From NCBI GenBank assembly GCA_024636475.1, contig JAGXHA010000055.1, forward strand, positions 1 to 64,000: a DNA stretch of 64,000 nt, in the 5' to 3' direction. Origin of the DNA: Roseobacter sp. Its GTDB lineage: Bacteria > Pseudomonadota > Alphaproteobacteria > Rhodobacterales > Rhodobacteraceae. Shown in pieces: positions 41,276 through 51,162 of the stretch; position 1 is the stretch's first letter; each line of letters opens with the position of its first letter. A program made the translations under genes and the position numbers. Under the pieces are notes generated by a model, which saw only the letters and a program-made list of their open reading frames with translations, was not told where the DNA came from and searched no databases.

Positions 41276-41866
41276 ATGTACAAAGTCATCGGAGCCACCA
41301 AATCCCGCGCTTTTCGCGTCATGTGGATGCTTGAAGAACTGGGCGCGGCTTACGAGCATGTCGCCTGCGGCCCTCGCTCGGATGAGGCCAAGAAATATAA
41401 CCCAAGCGGCAAAATACCCGCATTGTTGGATGGTGATGAGATTCTAACTGATTCTGTAGCGATCATGCAGTATCTGGCTGATAAGCACGGCAATCTGACC
41501 GCGTCCGCAGGGACCCCGGATCGTGCGCGCCAAGATGCGATGACCTTATGGTTGATCGACGAAATGGATGCGATTCTTTGGGCTGCGGCCAAACACAGCT
41601 TTGTCTTTCCCGAAGAACAACGCGTGCCGGAAATCAAAGACAGTCTGAAGTCTGAGTTTGCCCGCTCTGCCAAAACCCTGTCAGAGCGCCTTGAGGGGCC
41701 GTTTTTGATGGGTGATACTATTACTGTCCCCGATCTGCTGGCCACTCATTGCATTAACTGGTCAATCGGTGCGGGTTTTGCCCCCGTGAGCGACAAGTTG
41801 GGTGATTGGGCGAAATCCATGCGCGAACGTCCTGCTTTCAAGGCCGCTGCAACCAAAGAAGGCTAA
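41276..41866 (+). CDS. glutathione S-transferase family protein
   Basis: GATKSRAFRVMWMLEELGAAYEHV; GKIPALLDGDEILTDSVAIMQYLADKHG. Confidence 0.94.
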   Translation: MYKVIGATKSRAFRVMWMLEELGAAYEHVACGPRSDEAKKYNPSGKIPALLDGDEILTDSVAIMQYLADKHGNLTASAGTPDRARQDAMTLWLIDEMDAILWAAAKHSFVFPEEQRVPEIKDSLKSEFARSAKTLSERLEGPFLMGDTITVPDLLATHCINWSIGAGFAPVSDKLGDWAKSMRERPAFKAAATKEG

Positions 41867-43062
41867 GTTTTTCCCGCCCAAGCGGCAGCATGCTTACCGG
41901 CCCATCGGCCTGTCGCAAGGCAGGCCGAGATCAGATAACCGCCTGTTGGGGCCTCCCAATCCAACATCTCGCCAGCGATGAAAACCCCCGGACGCGCCCG
42001 CAGCATCAAGGTTTCATCCACTGCATCAAACCTTACACCGCCAGCGGTTGAGATGGCTTGATCCATAGGCCGCAAACCGGTGTGATCAATCGGCAGTGCC
42101 TTTAGCAACCGCGCCAGCGCCTTGGCGTTCAGCGGCAATGGCCGTGCCATTTCCTGCAAAAGGGCAATTTTTGCGGTATCCAGCTTCAACGTCTTTCGCA
42201 TGAAATTCGCCATGCTCATCTTGCCGCGCGGCTGTTCCAACTTCTCTGCCAACGTTTCGACCCGTTGGTCAGGCAACAGGTCCAGCATCAAGGGATGGCC
42301 TTCGCGCACCCCACGCGAGACTGTGTAAATACCGCCGCCCTCTAGCCCTTGGGCAGAGATCAACGCCTCGCCCCGTGACCGGTACTTGCCTGATTTCAAA
42401 CCGATCCCCTTAAGCGCAGATCCGAAATGAGCAACCATGTGGGGAGACCAATCCAGGGCAATACCTGCATTCGCCGGCGCAAACGGGGTAAAGGGGTGGT
42501 CCGGGGCCAATAGTTTGGCCCATTGACCGTCTGGGCCCAAGCGTGCCCAACTGGCACCACCCATGGCTAAGACAGTCACATCTGGCTGTAGGGTTTGCGC
42601 GCCATCTGGCGTATCAAACGTCACGCCCGCGCCCTGCCAACCCGTCCAGCGCCAGCGCGTGTTAATCTGAACGCCTGCCTCTGCCAAACGCACCAACCAC
42701 GCGCGCAGCAAGGGCGACGCTTTCATCACCGTGGGGAAAACACGCCCAGTCGAGCCGGTAAACAACGTCTGCCCCAAGCCGGCGGCCCAGTCCTGTACGG
42801 CATCATTGTCAAACGCCGCAATAATAGGCGCAAGCGGTGCTTTGGCATCTGTGAAGGCCGACATGAACGGATCAGCCGCTTCAACTTTCGTCAGGTTCAG
42901 CCCCGATTTTCCCGCCATCAAGAATTTGCGCCCGACCGACGGTTTTTGATCGCAAATCGTAACCGCGAACCCTGCTTGGGCCAGCATTTCTGCCGCCATC
43001 AGCCCGGCGGGTCCAGCGCCGATCACAAGAGCTTGCGCAGGCGTCACTGTCTCGGTGGTCAT
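41863..43062 (-). CDS. NAD(P)/FAD-dependent oxidoreductase (HI0933/TIGR03862-like flavoprotein)
   Basis: ALVIGAGPAGLMAAEMLAQAGFAVTICDQKPSVGRKFLMAGKSGLNLT; AGEMLDWEAPTGGYLISACLATG. Confidence 0.93.
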   Translation of the reverse strand: MTTETVTPAQALVIGAGPAGLMAAEMLAQAGFAVTICDQKPSVGRKFLMAGKSGLNLTKVEAADPFMSAFTDAKAPLAPIIAAFDNDAVQDWAAGLGQTLFTGSTGRVFPTVMKASPLLRAWLVRLAEAGVQINTRWRWTGWQGAGVTFDTPDGAQTLQPDVTVLAMGGASWARLGPDGQWAKLLAPDHPFTPFAPANAGIALDWSPHMVAHFGSALKGIGLKSGKYRSRGEALISAQGLEGGGIYTVSRGVREGHPLMLDLLPDQRVETLAEKLEQPRGKMSMANFMRKTLKLDTAKIALLQEMARPLPLNAKALARLLKALPIDHTGLRPMDQAISTAGGVRFDAVDETLMLRARPGVFIAGEMLDWEAPTGGYLISACLATGRWAGKHAAAWAGKT

Positions 43063-43165
43063 TTGGATACCCTTCAGGAAAAACGTGTTGGCATTTGAAG
43101 CCTTAACTTGACCGTAAGCCATTTGCACGTCGATGCTGCAAGCCAGCTATTACCGGAGCACTGAA

Positions 43166-43240
43166 ATGCGCATTCTAATGATAACAGCAACCCTAACACT
43201 GCTAAGCGCCTGCGGCGTACCCTTCGTACCGTTTATCTGA
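43166..43240 (+). CDS. 24-aa predicted lipoprotein microprotein
   Basis: MRILMITATLTLLSACGVPFVPFI*; lipobox LSAC; ggag 8 nt upstream of ATG; below the ORF-track length cutoff. Confidence 0.6.
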   Translation: MRILMITATLTLLSACGVPFVPFI

Positions 43241-43886
43241 GCCGCGGATGTCCGATTGCGTTTGACGATGTGGGGTGCGGCGCGCACATCACTTTGATGT
43301 CGGTCGCAATCTTGGGCGGCGCGGCAACGGTATCAACAGCTATATCGCGGGCCGTCTGCATCAGGGCGTCCGCATCGACGATCCGGTCAATCAAGCCGAA
43401 CAGCAGCGCCTCGTCTGATGTGATCTTTTGGCCGCCCATCAAAATCAGCTTGGTCCGCGCAGGCCCGATCAGTGCGGCCATACGCGCAGGATCGCTGGGT
43501 TGCGGCAGAAAACCCAATTTCATCACCGGATAGAAAAACTTGGCGGATGGCACGGCAAGCCGCAGATCGCTGGCCAGCGCCATGCCCATCGCTCCGCCCG
43601 CAAGGGTGCCGTTCATCGCGCAGATACTCAGCCCCGGCAACGCTGCGATGGCACCCGAAAGCCGTTCCCAGATATCCGATGTAGCAAGGCCAGCGCGCGC
43701 TTCTTCCAGATCTGCGCCAGCACTGAAAACCTTGCCCTTGCCCGTCAAAATAACAGCGCGGGCCGCCTGCGCGTCCTCCATGAATTCAGCCAAGGAAACC
43801 AGCATTTCATGGGTCAGGGAATTGGCTTTTTCGGGGCGATTGATCGTCGCGGTCCAAATCTCAGCATCGCGGGAAAGCTCTATCAT
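43233..43886 (-). CDS. enoyl-CoA hydratase/isomerase family protein
   Basis: VILTGKGKVFSAGADLEEARAG; MNGTLAGGAMGMALASDLRLA. Confidence 0.93.
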   Translation of the reverse strand: MIELSRDAEIWTATINRPEKANSLTHEMLVSLAEFMEDAQAARAVILTGKGKVFSAGADLEEARAGLATSDIWERLSGAIAALPGLSICAMNGTLAGGAMGMALASDLRLAVPSAKFFYPVMKLGFLPQPSDPARMAALIGPARTKLILMGGQKITSDEALLFGLIDRIVDADALMQTARDIAVDTVAAPPKIATDIKVMCAPHPTSSNAIGHPRLR

Positions 43887-44632
43887 ATCAAACCGATCTC
43901 TTTTCGAATGTCCTCATCACGCAGCGATATTTCCTCGCCACAAAAACGGTCTGCCGCAGTGCTACACATCCAAAGCAACGCGCGTGCAGGCCATTCAGCC
44001 GGAATGTGATCTTCCCAATCCAGCTTGCTGACAGGATTGATTCCGCTCGCTTTTATTTCACGCTGCATCTGGGTCGCGACGGTGCCAGGCGACAGACCAA
44101 TGGCGCGAATACCATTCGCAGCTTCTTCTAGATGAACCGAGCGGCCCATCATGTTCACGGCTGCTTTTGACGCGCAATAATGGCTCCATCCCTGGATTGC
44201 ATGATGCGCTGCACCTGAACTGATGGTCAGTATGGATCCGCTGCCCGCGTGCTTCATCACAGGCAAGGCCGCGCGCATGCCGTTGTAAACACCCTTGAGG
44301 TTGATATCGATCGCCTGCCCCCATTCATCCGGGTGAGAACTGGCCAAATGCGAGATCGGTTCAATCACGCCAGCATTGTTGATCAACACATCCAGACCAC
44401 CAAATGCCCGCAAAGTAGTCTCAACCGCCGAAGACATCTCTCCAAAGCGCGCCACGTTGCAGGGAATCGCGATTGCTTTCTTGCCGATCTCGCCTGCGAG
44501 GTCTGCAATCGCGTCCTGCGATCGCGCCAGCAGTACCACATTCGCGCCTGCCTTGGCAAAAACGCGGGCAGTTTCAGCCCCAATTCCGCGGCTTGCGCCA
44601 GTGACCATGACGGTCTTGCCAGTCATATCCAT
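43883..44632 (-). CDS. SDR-family oxidoreductase
   Basis: VMVTGASRGIGAETAR; INNAGVIEPI; YCASKAAVNMMGR. Confidence 0.95.
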   Translation of the reverse strand: MDMTGKTVMVTGASRGIGAETARVFAKAGANVVLLARSQDAIADLAGEIGKKAIAIPCNVARFGEMSSAVETTLRAFGGLDVLINNAGVIEPISHLASSHPDEWGQAIDINLKGVYNGMRAALPVMKHAGSGSILTISSGAAHHAIQGWSHYCASKAAVNMMGRSVHLEEAANGIRAIGLSPGTVATQMQREIKASGINPVSKLDWEDHIPAEWPARALLWMCSTAADRFCGEEISLRDEDIRKEIGLI

Positions 44633-44838
44633 ATCTTGCACCCCCTCTTTCAGCATCTGTTGGCTGGCAATTTGACCAGCCTGATATTTTGGCAATACTT
44701 AGCATCAACATGCACCGATGCCAGCCCCAAGCCTGCGGCCGCAATGAAAGCGTCTTTGCCTTGTAACTCATAAAATGACATTTATCTGATAGAAGTATAT
44801 CCTTGGCTGTGCCCAAGACGTTTGAAAAAGGAATTCCC

Positions 44839-46380
44839 ATGATGACACGGTTTCACACCTTTATGGGCTGTTCCGCCCTTGTGCTTGTCTCATCAACGCA
44901 AGTTGCACTGGCAGACATCACCCCGAACGACGTCTGGCAGGACTGGCGCGATTATCTGGGAGGGATGGGCTATAGCGTGACAGCCAAGGAGTTGCGTTCA
45001 GGCGACACTTTGACTGTAAGCGATGTGAAATTCGGCATGGCAATGTCTGCCGATCAGGGCCAGATGTCCTTCACGCTCGGCAGCCTAAGCTTTGTGCAAA
45101 ACGCGGGTGGCAGCGTGTCTGTTGTCTGGCCCGATCAGATGCCGGTTTCGGTCAATATCACGCCAGCGGACACAACAGGCGAGCCCGTGACCATGGCGCT
45201 AACGATAAGGCAATCCGGGCAGGTGATGGTGGTCAGCGGAACGCCATCCGAGATGACAAGTACCTATAGCGCAGATACTTTTGCGCTGAACCTTGACCGC
45301 ATCACGATTGACGGTGAAGCCTTAGCGCCCGAAAATGCAATGTTGACCGTCGCGATGACTGACGTTGTGAACACCACCACAAGCACACTGGGTGCCATGC
45401 GGGATTATGACCAAACCGCCTCGGTCGGCTCGGTCACGTATGACATGGCTTTCAAACAACCCGACGAACCTGCAAATGCGGTCGTCAATGGCACGTCGCA
45501 AAACCTTTCTATAAAGGCCAACGGCCTGTTGCCCCTTGCCTTGGCGCGGGTCAACGATATGGCCGGGATGCTGCAAGCGGGCATGGATGTGTCCGGCACG
45601 ATGTCGGGCGGCAACAGCACTCTGACAATGGATATCGAAGACCCCATCAATGGGAACGTTGCAATCGCTACCGCTGCCGAGAGCAGCACGCTCGCAGTCG
45701 ATACAAGTGCAGACGGTGTCAGCTATGCGGGAACACGGCAAGCTATGACAATATCCGTACAACCGCCTCAGTTTCCCTTTTTGTTATCCTTTGCCATGGA
45801 CAACGCCGCCTTCAATATCAGCGCGCCAGTGATGAAATCTGACACTCCGCAGAATTTTGCCCTCGGGTTGAACCTTGCCGACTTCACAATGTCGAACATG
45901 ATTTGGGGCATGATAAATCCACAAGGCACACTGCCCCGCGATCCGGCAACGATCTCGCTTGATTTGAACGGCACCGCCACAATGCTTGCGGATTATCTGG
46001 ATTTGCAAAACAGCAATCAAAGCTTCTCAACCAAAGACACTCCCGCGCAACTTGAGACTGTGAACCTCAATTCCCTGATCATCGACGCTCTTGGCGCAAG
46101 GCTGACAGGAAACGGTGTAGCGACCTTTGACAACTCTGACCCTGACGCTGATCCCGGTATGCTCAAGCCGACAGGCACCATCGATCTCAAATTGGTGGGG
46201 GGCAATACCCTTTTGGACAAGCTTGTCGAGGCCGGTCTTCTGCCTGCACAAACGGTGATGGGCGCGCGGATGATGATGGGCATGTTCGCCGTACCGGGCG
46301 ATGGGGAGGACACGCTGCAATCCAAGCTTGAATTCACCCGTTCCGGCGCAATCTTGGCCAATGGGCAGCGGATCAAATAA
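44839..46380 (+). CDS. DUF2125 domain-containing protein
   Basis: signal peptide; WQDWRDYLGGMGYSVTAKELRSGDTLTVSDVKF; family called from recall. Confidence 0.72.
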   Translation: MMTRFHTFMGCSALVLVSSTQVALADITPNDVWQDWRDYLGGMGYSVTAKELRSGDTLTVSDVKFGMAMSADQGQMSFTLGSLSFVQNAGGSVSVVWPDQMPVSVNITPADTTGEPVTMALTIRQSGQVMVVSGTPSEMTSTYSADTFALNLDRITIDGEALAPENAMLTVAMTDVVNTTTSTLGAMRDYDQTASVGSVTYDMAFKQPDEPANAVVNGTSQNLSIKANGLLPLALARVNDMAGMLQAGMDVSGTMSGGNSTLTMDIEDPINGNVAIATAAESSTLAVDTSADGVSYAGTRQAMTISVQPPQFPFLLSFAMDNAAFNISAPVMKSDTPQNFALGLNLADFTMSNMIWGMINPQGTLPRDPATISLDLNGTATMLADYLDLQNSNQSFSTKDTPAQLETVNLNSLIIDALGARLTGNGVATFDNSDPDADPGMLKPTGTIDLKLVGGNTLLDKLVEAGLLPAQTVMGARMMMGMFAVPGDGEDTLQSKLEFTRSGAILANGQRIK

Positions 46381-46465
46381 AGAAGCCACACCATAGCTTG
46401 CGTCCGTCCCTTGCAGACCTGCAACGGGGGCGCTAGCTACCCTCTTAAATTCCAAGGAGCACGAC

Positions 46466-47812
46466 ATGTCGCAATCTCTTGAGGCGCTTACCAAAGCATT
46501 GCTGAACGCCGCCAAAGAGGCAGGCGCTGATAGTGCCGATTCCATGGCCGTGCGCGGAACTTCCGTGAGTGTCGATGTGCGCGGCGGGACGTTGGAGCAA
46601 GCAGAGCGCTCAGAGGGCGTCGATATTGGTCTGCGGGTCTTTATCGGCAAACGCTCGGCAAACGTGTCGGCCTCGGACATCTCGACCCGCACGATCGACG
46701 AAATGGCATTGCGCGCCGTCGCCATGGCGAAGGAGGCACCCGAAGACCCCTATTCGGGCCTTGCTGACCCAGACCAGCTATCCACGCAGTGGGACATCGA
46801 CGCATTGGAATTGTGCGATCCGACAAATGAACCTTCTCCGCAGGTGCTGCAAGAAGACGCCGCACGTGCGGAGGCCGCAGGTTTGGCCGTTAAAGGCATC
46901 ACGCAAGTGCAGTCAGCCAGCGCAGCCTACGGTGCGCAGCAGGTTTATCTGGCAGCCACGAACGGCTTTGAGGGTGGATATAGTCGCACAGACCGTGGCT
47001 TGTCCTGCGTTGCGATTGCAGGCACCGGCACTGGAATGGAACGGGACTATGACGGCGACAGCCGTATTTTTCAGTCTGACCTGCGCAACCCGGAAGACAT
47101 CGGCACCTCGGCGGGGCAGCGTGCGCTGGCGCGGATGGATGGGCGAAAGCCACCCACCGGGACCTTTCCGGTTTTGTTTGACGAACGGATTTCCTCGACC
47201 CTGATCGGGCATCTTCTGTCTGCGATCAGCGGCGCGGCAATTGCACGAGGTGCATCGTGGCTGCGCGACGCCATGGGAGAACAGGTCTTGCCCGATGGTC
47301 TGTCAATCATCGAGGATCCGCACCGCGCCCGCGCCACGGGGTCACGCCCGTTTGACGCTGAAGGCTTGCCGACATCACGGCGCGTCATTGTTGATAACGG
47401 GACGTTGAAGGGCTGGACGCTTGATTTGGCCACCGCACGTAAATTGGGGATGCAGCCCACTGGAAACGCCGCACGCGGCACCGGTTCAAACCCCAACCCT
47501 GCGGTGTGGAACATCGCGCTCACCCAAGGCAGTGCGACGCATGACGATCTGATCAAAGAAATGGGGACCGGCCTGCTGGTCACGTCGATGATAGGCTCTA
47601 CGATCAACCCTAATACAGGGGATTATTCACGGGGCGCATCCGGCCTTTGGGTCGAAAAGGGCGAGATCACCCACGCCATCAACGAATGCACGATCGCAGG
47701 CAATCTGCGCGATATGCTGCGCAGCATCGTCCCTGCAAATGATGCACGCCCGCATTTAAGCCGCGTGATACCCTCCTTGCTTGTGCCGGGGATGACCCTT
47801 GCCGGCGCATGA
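46466..47812 (+). CDS. pmbA: TldD/PmbA family metallopeptidase (PmbA-like)
   Basis: 448 aa; GTGSNPNPAVWNIALTQGSATHDDLIKEMGTGLLVTSMIGSTINPNTGDYSRGASGLWVEKGE. Confidence 0.93.
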   Translation: MSQSLEALTKALLNAAKEAGADSADSMAVRGTSVSVDVRGGTLEQAERSEGVDIGLRVFIGKRSANVSASDISTRTIDEMALRAVAMAKEAPEDPYSGLADPDQLSTQWDIDALELCDPTNEPSPQVLQEDAARAEAAGLAVKGITQVQSASAAYGAQQVYLAATNGFEGGYSRTDRGLSCVAIAGTGTGMERDYDGDSRIFQSDLRNPEDIGTSAGQRALARMDGRKPPTGTFPVLFDERISSTLIGHLLSAISGAAIARGASWLRDAMGEQVLPDGLSIIEDPHRARATGSRPFDAEGLPTSRRVIVDNGTLKGWTLDLATARKLGMQPTGNAARGTGSNPNPAVWNIALTQGSATHDDLIKEMGTGLLVTSMIGSTINPNTGDYSRGASGLWVEKGEITHAINECTIAGNLRDMLRSIVPANDARPHLSRVIPSLLVPGMTLAGA

Positions 47813-48578
47813 TCTTGCACTTCTTGTCGATTGTGCCCGCAAAGCCGGTCAGATCGCCACCGCCTTTACCGGACAAACGGCCAAACGATGGGATAAACCC
47901 GACGGTGCAGGCCCTGTAACCGAGGCTGATCTGGCCGTAAACGCAATGCTGCACGAGACGCTTTTGGCAGCCCGCCCCGATTATGGCTGGCTATCAGAAG
48001 AAAGCGGGGACGGCCCTGAACGCCTGGGCCAGTCGCATGTCTTCATCATTGATCCCATTGATGGAACCCGCAGCTTTATCGAAGGCTCTGATACCTGGTC
48101 CCATTCGCTTGCTATCGCGCGGGATGGCAAAATTATTGCCGCCGTCGTATTTTTGCCCATGCTTGATCGCCTTTTTGCCGCGTCGATCGGGGGCGGGGCT
48201 ACGCTCAATGATCAAAAGATCATCGCATCGAACACCCAGGGCCTGAAAAACGCCACCGTTCTGGCGACCAAGCCTGTTATGGCTGACCAATATTGGCAGA
48301 AGGGCGATCCAGGCTTTGTGCGCGCGCATCGCCCCTCCCTCGCCTATCGTCTCGGACTTGTGGGCCAAGGGCGTTTTGACGCCATGGTGACCCTGCGAAA
48401 AAGTTGGGAATGGGACATCGCTGCCGGTGCGTTGATCGTGACCGAGGCAGGGGGACTTTGCACAGACAAAACCGGTGCCCCTTTACGGTTCAATAACCCT
48501 GATCCGCGCCTGAACGGCGTGCTCGCGGGCGGCTCATCAATCCATGCAGATTTACTTAGCAGCCTTGCCCCTGCATGA
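47799..48578 (+). CDS. inositol monophosphatase family / CysQ-like phosphatase
   Basis: DYGWLSEESGD; IDPIDGTRSFIEG; WEWDIAAGALIVTEAGG; alternative start (TTG). Confidence 0.92.
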   Translation: MPAHDLALLVDCARKAGQIATAFTGQTAKRWDKPDGAGPVTEADLAVNAMLHETLLAARPDYGWLSEESGDGPERLGQSHVFIIDPIDGTRSFIEGSDTWSHSLAIARDGKIIAAVVFLPMLDRLFAASIGGGATLNDQKIIASNTQGLKNATVLATKPVMADQYWQKGDPGFVRAHRPSLAYRLGLVGQGRFDAMVTLRKSWEWDIAAGALIVTEAGGLCTDKTGAPLRFNNPDPRLNGVLAGGSSIHADLLSSLAPA

Positions 48579-48630
48579 TTGAATGCCTTAAATGGCCGGG
48601 CCCACGTACTTGAAAACAAAGGATCGCATC

Positions 48631-48873
48631 ATGACCCAACGCCTGCACCTCGTCTTTGGCGGAGAATTGGTTTCGCCCACCGGAACCGCGTTCAAGAACG
48701 TGGATGACATCCATGTGGTTGGTATTTTTCCAAATTATGCGACAGCCTACGATGCTTGGAAAAATGAAGCTCAGCGCGCGGTAGACAACGCACACACGCG
48801 CTATTTCATCGCCCACCTGCACCGGTTGCGCGACGAGGAAGCCGCAGCATCCTCGACCGAAGAATTGAGCTAG
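48631..48873 (+). CDS. DUF4170 family protein
   Basis: MTQRLHLVFGGELVSPTGTAFKNVDDIHVVGIFPNYATAYDAWKNEAQRAVDNAHTRYFIAHLHRL. Confidence 0.85.
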   Translation: MTQRLHLVFGGELVSPTGTAFKNVDDIHVVGIFPNYATAYDAWKNEAQRAVDNAHTRYFIAHLHRLRDEEAAASSTEELS

Positions 48874-48880
48874 GCGTTTC

Positions 48881-50110
48881 ATGACGCAGTCGTTTGGCCT
48901 TGCTGCGTATCGCGCCTTTGCGGGGCGCGGCGGGGTGGTGCCCTTCACCCCGGTTGCAGACCGTCCAGAGGGTGAACTGGTCTGGTGCCACGCGCCTGAA
49001 CCCGGCAGTCTGCTGGCCATTCAAGACCTTGCCGCCCGCTTGTGTCGCAGCAGATCCGGGCTCCGGGTGCTTATCACGCTTCCAAAGAATGAACCCAAGA
49101 CTGATCTGCCACCTTCGGCGCATGTCGATGTCTTGATTGACTTTCTGCCCTCGGATCACCCTACAAGCGTTGCCGAATTTCTTGCCCATTGGCGGCCAAA
49201 CGCGTGCATATGGGCGTGGGGCAGGCTGCGCCCCAATCTGATTATCGCTGCGCATAAGCGCGGCTGCCCGATGTTTCTGATTGATGCCGACAACGAGGGG
49301 TTTGACGGCCGTCGTGACCGCTGGCTGCGCGACTTTACCCGTGATCTGATCAAACATTTCTCAGCAATTATGGCCCGCTCAGAAGCTGGGTTTCAGCGGC
49401 TTGTCCGGTTGGGCGTCGCACGCGATGACATTGAAATGACGCCAGCACTTCAGGCAGGGGGGCAGGCCTTGCCCTGCATTGAATCCGATCTGGCGGATCT
49501 TTCTGCCGCTTTGGTTGGCCGCCCGGTGTGGTTCGCCAATCAAATTCTAGAGGAAGAACTGACCACCGTTCTGACAGCCCACCGCCAAGCCTTGCGCCTG
49601 TCGCATCGCCTGCTCTTGGTCCTGATGCCAGCCGATCCAAATCTGGTCGATACCTTTGCCAAACGTATGGCAGAACAGGATTTTCGTGTTCTGCATTGGG
49701 GTGTTGCAGGATATCCCGATAGCTCAACTCAGGTCATACTGGCCGAAGACCCCGCTGAGATTGGTTTGTTTTACCGTCTGGCACCGGTCTCATTTTTGGG
49801 CAGCTCTCTGACCAATGGGCCCGGCGGCTGTGACCCGTTCGAGGCAGCCGCACTTGGGTCTGCCGTTCTGTACGGGCCAAAGGTACGCCGGTTTCTTCCG
49901 TCCTACACCCGCCTCGCAACGGAAGGCGCTGCGCGTATCGTGAATGACGCAACCGCCCTTGGCACCGCTGTAAGCCGTTTGATCGCACCGGATCAGACTG
50001 CAGTGATGGCACACGCGGGCTGGGATGTGATCAGCCGAGGCGCGGCCCTGACGGACAAGGTAATCGATCTTGTGCAGGACACGTTGGACCTGCAAGAAGC
50101 CCGCACATGA
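48881..50110 (+). CDS. WaaA/KdtA-like glycosyltransferase (divergent)
   Basis: 409 aa, directly upstream of lpxK; N-terminal WaaA-like layout ([20 protein letters not shown]) and C-terminal GT region ([31 protein letters not shown]). Confidence 0.8.
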   Translation: MTQSFGLAAYRAFAGRGGVVPFTPVADRPEGELVWCHAPEPGSLLAIQDLAARLCRSRSGLRVLITLPKNEPKTDLPPSAHVDVLIDFLPSDHPTSVAEFLAHWRPNACIWAWGRLRPNLIIAAHKRGCPMFLIDADNEGFDGRRDRWLRDFTRDLIKHFSAIMARSEAGFQRLVRLGVARDDIEMTPALQAGGQALPCIESDLADLSAALVGRPVWFANQILEEELTTVLTAHRQALRLSHRLLLVLMPADPNLVDTFAKRMAEQDFRVLHWGVAGYPDSSTQVILAEDPAEIGLFYRLAPVSFLGSSLTNGPGGCDPFEAAALGSAVLYGPKVRRFLPSYTRLATEGAARIVNDATALGTAVSRLIAPDQTAVMAHAGWDVISRGAALTDKVIDLVQDTLDLQEART

Positions 50111-51099
50111 GCCGAGCCCCCAAATTTTGGCATTTGCCCAAACCCGATTGGCGCGCAAGGTTGCTGCAACCGCTTGGGGCGCTTTATGCAAAAGCGACAG
50201 CACGACGCTTGGCGAATGGAGCGCCGGTGTCGCTGGATATTCCGGTCGTGTGCGTCGGAAATATCAACGCTGGCGGGACGGGAAAAACACCCACTGTGAT
50301 CGCAGTTGTTGAACATCTGCGCAATATTTACCACACGCCCCATGTGGTGTCGCGCGGGTACGGGGGCACCGAAAAAGGCCCTTTGCTGGTTGATCCGTCC
50401 AGGCATTCCGCAGCACAAGTGGGCGATGAACCGTTGCTTTTGGCGGCTTTTGCCGATGTTTGGGTTGCACATGACCGCGCGGCGGGCGCGCGCGCGGCTG
50501 CCGCATCGGGGGCCACGGTTGTCGTCCTTGATGATGGCTTTCAGAACCCATCACTCAGGCAAGATCTCAGCATTGTGGTCGTTGACGCAGGCAAGGGTTT
50601 TGGCAACGAGCTTTGCCTGCCTGCCGGGCCGTTGCGCGAACCTGTGGGCGTCGGTCTTGCAAGGGCAGACTTGTTGCTTTCCATCGGAAACCCGCAAGAA
50701 CAGTTGGCCTTTGATACAAGCGCCCTGCCCGCCAATCTGCCACATGTGCGCGCCGAACTTGCGCCACTGCAGACAGGAATGGATTGGGCCGATACGCGCG
50801 CACTCGCTTTTGCTGGAATAGGCCACCCCGAAAAATTCTTTGCGACATTGCGCAGTTTGGGTGCGGACATCGTTCATGCCGAAGCCCTCGACGATCATCA
50901 GCCACTGACACGCGCCTTGCTGGCACGATTGGAAGCCGATGCGTTTGTGAAAGGTGCCCAGTTGGTGACAACGGAAAAAGACGCTGTCAGATTGCCCTCC
51001 GCGTTCCGCATGAAGGTAATCACCCTGCCCGTAAGGCTGGCCTTGCCAGATGACAACGCGCTTTATACCGCCTTGAATGCGCTTCCAAAGCCAACGTAG
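50107..51099 (+). CDS. lpxK: tetraacyldisaccharide 4'-kinase
   Basis: [46 protein letters not shown]. Confidence 0.95.
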   Translation: MSRAPKFWHLPKPDWRARLLQPLGALYAKATARRLANGAPVSLDIPVVCVGNINAGGTGKTPTVIAVVEHLRNIYHTPHVVSRGYGGTEKGPLLVDPSRHSAAQVGDEPLLLAAFADVWVAHDRAAGARAAAASGATVVVLDDGFQNPSLRQDLSIVVVDAGKGFGNELCLPAGPLREPVGVGLARADLLLSIGNPQEQLAFDTSALPANLPHVRAELAPLQTGMDWADTRALAFAGIGHPEKFFATLRSLGADIVHAEALDDHQPLTRALLARLEADAFVKGAQLVTTEKDAVRLPSAFRMKVITLPVRLALPDDNALYTALNALPKPT

Positions 51100-51103
51100 G
51101 ACA

Positions 51104-51153
51104 CCGGAATTTTCAAAAATTCCGGACCGTTTTCTTGGAAGAAAACGGCTACG
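51104..51153. repeat. double-palindrome dispersed repeat, copy B
   Basis: ccggaattttcaaaaattccgg + ccgttttcttggaagaaaacgg + ctacg, between convergent lpxK and CoA-transferase genes. Confidence 0.8.
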
Positions 51154-51162
51154 TCATTGCCG

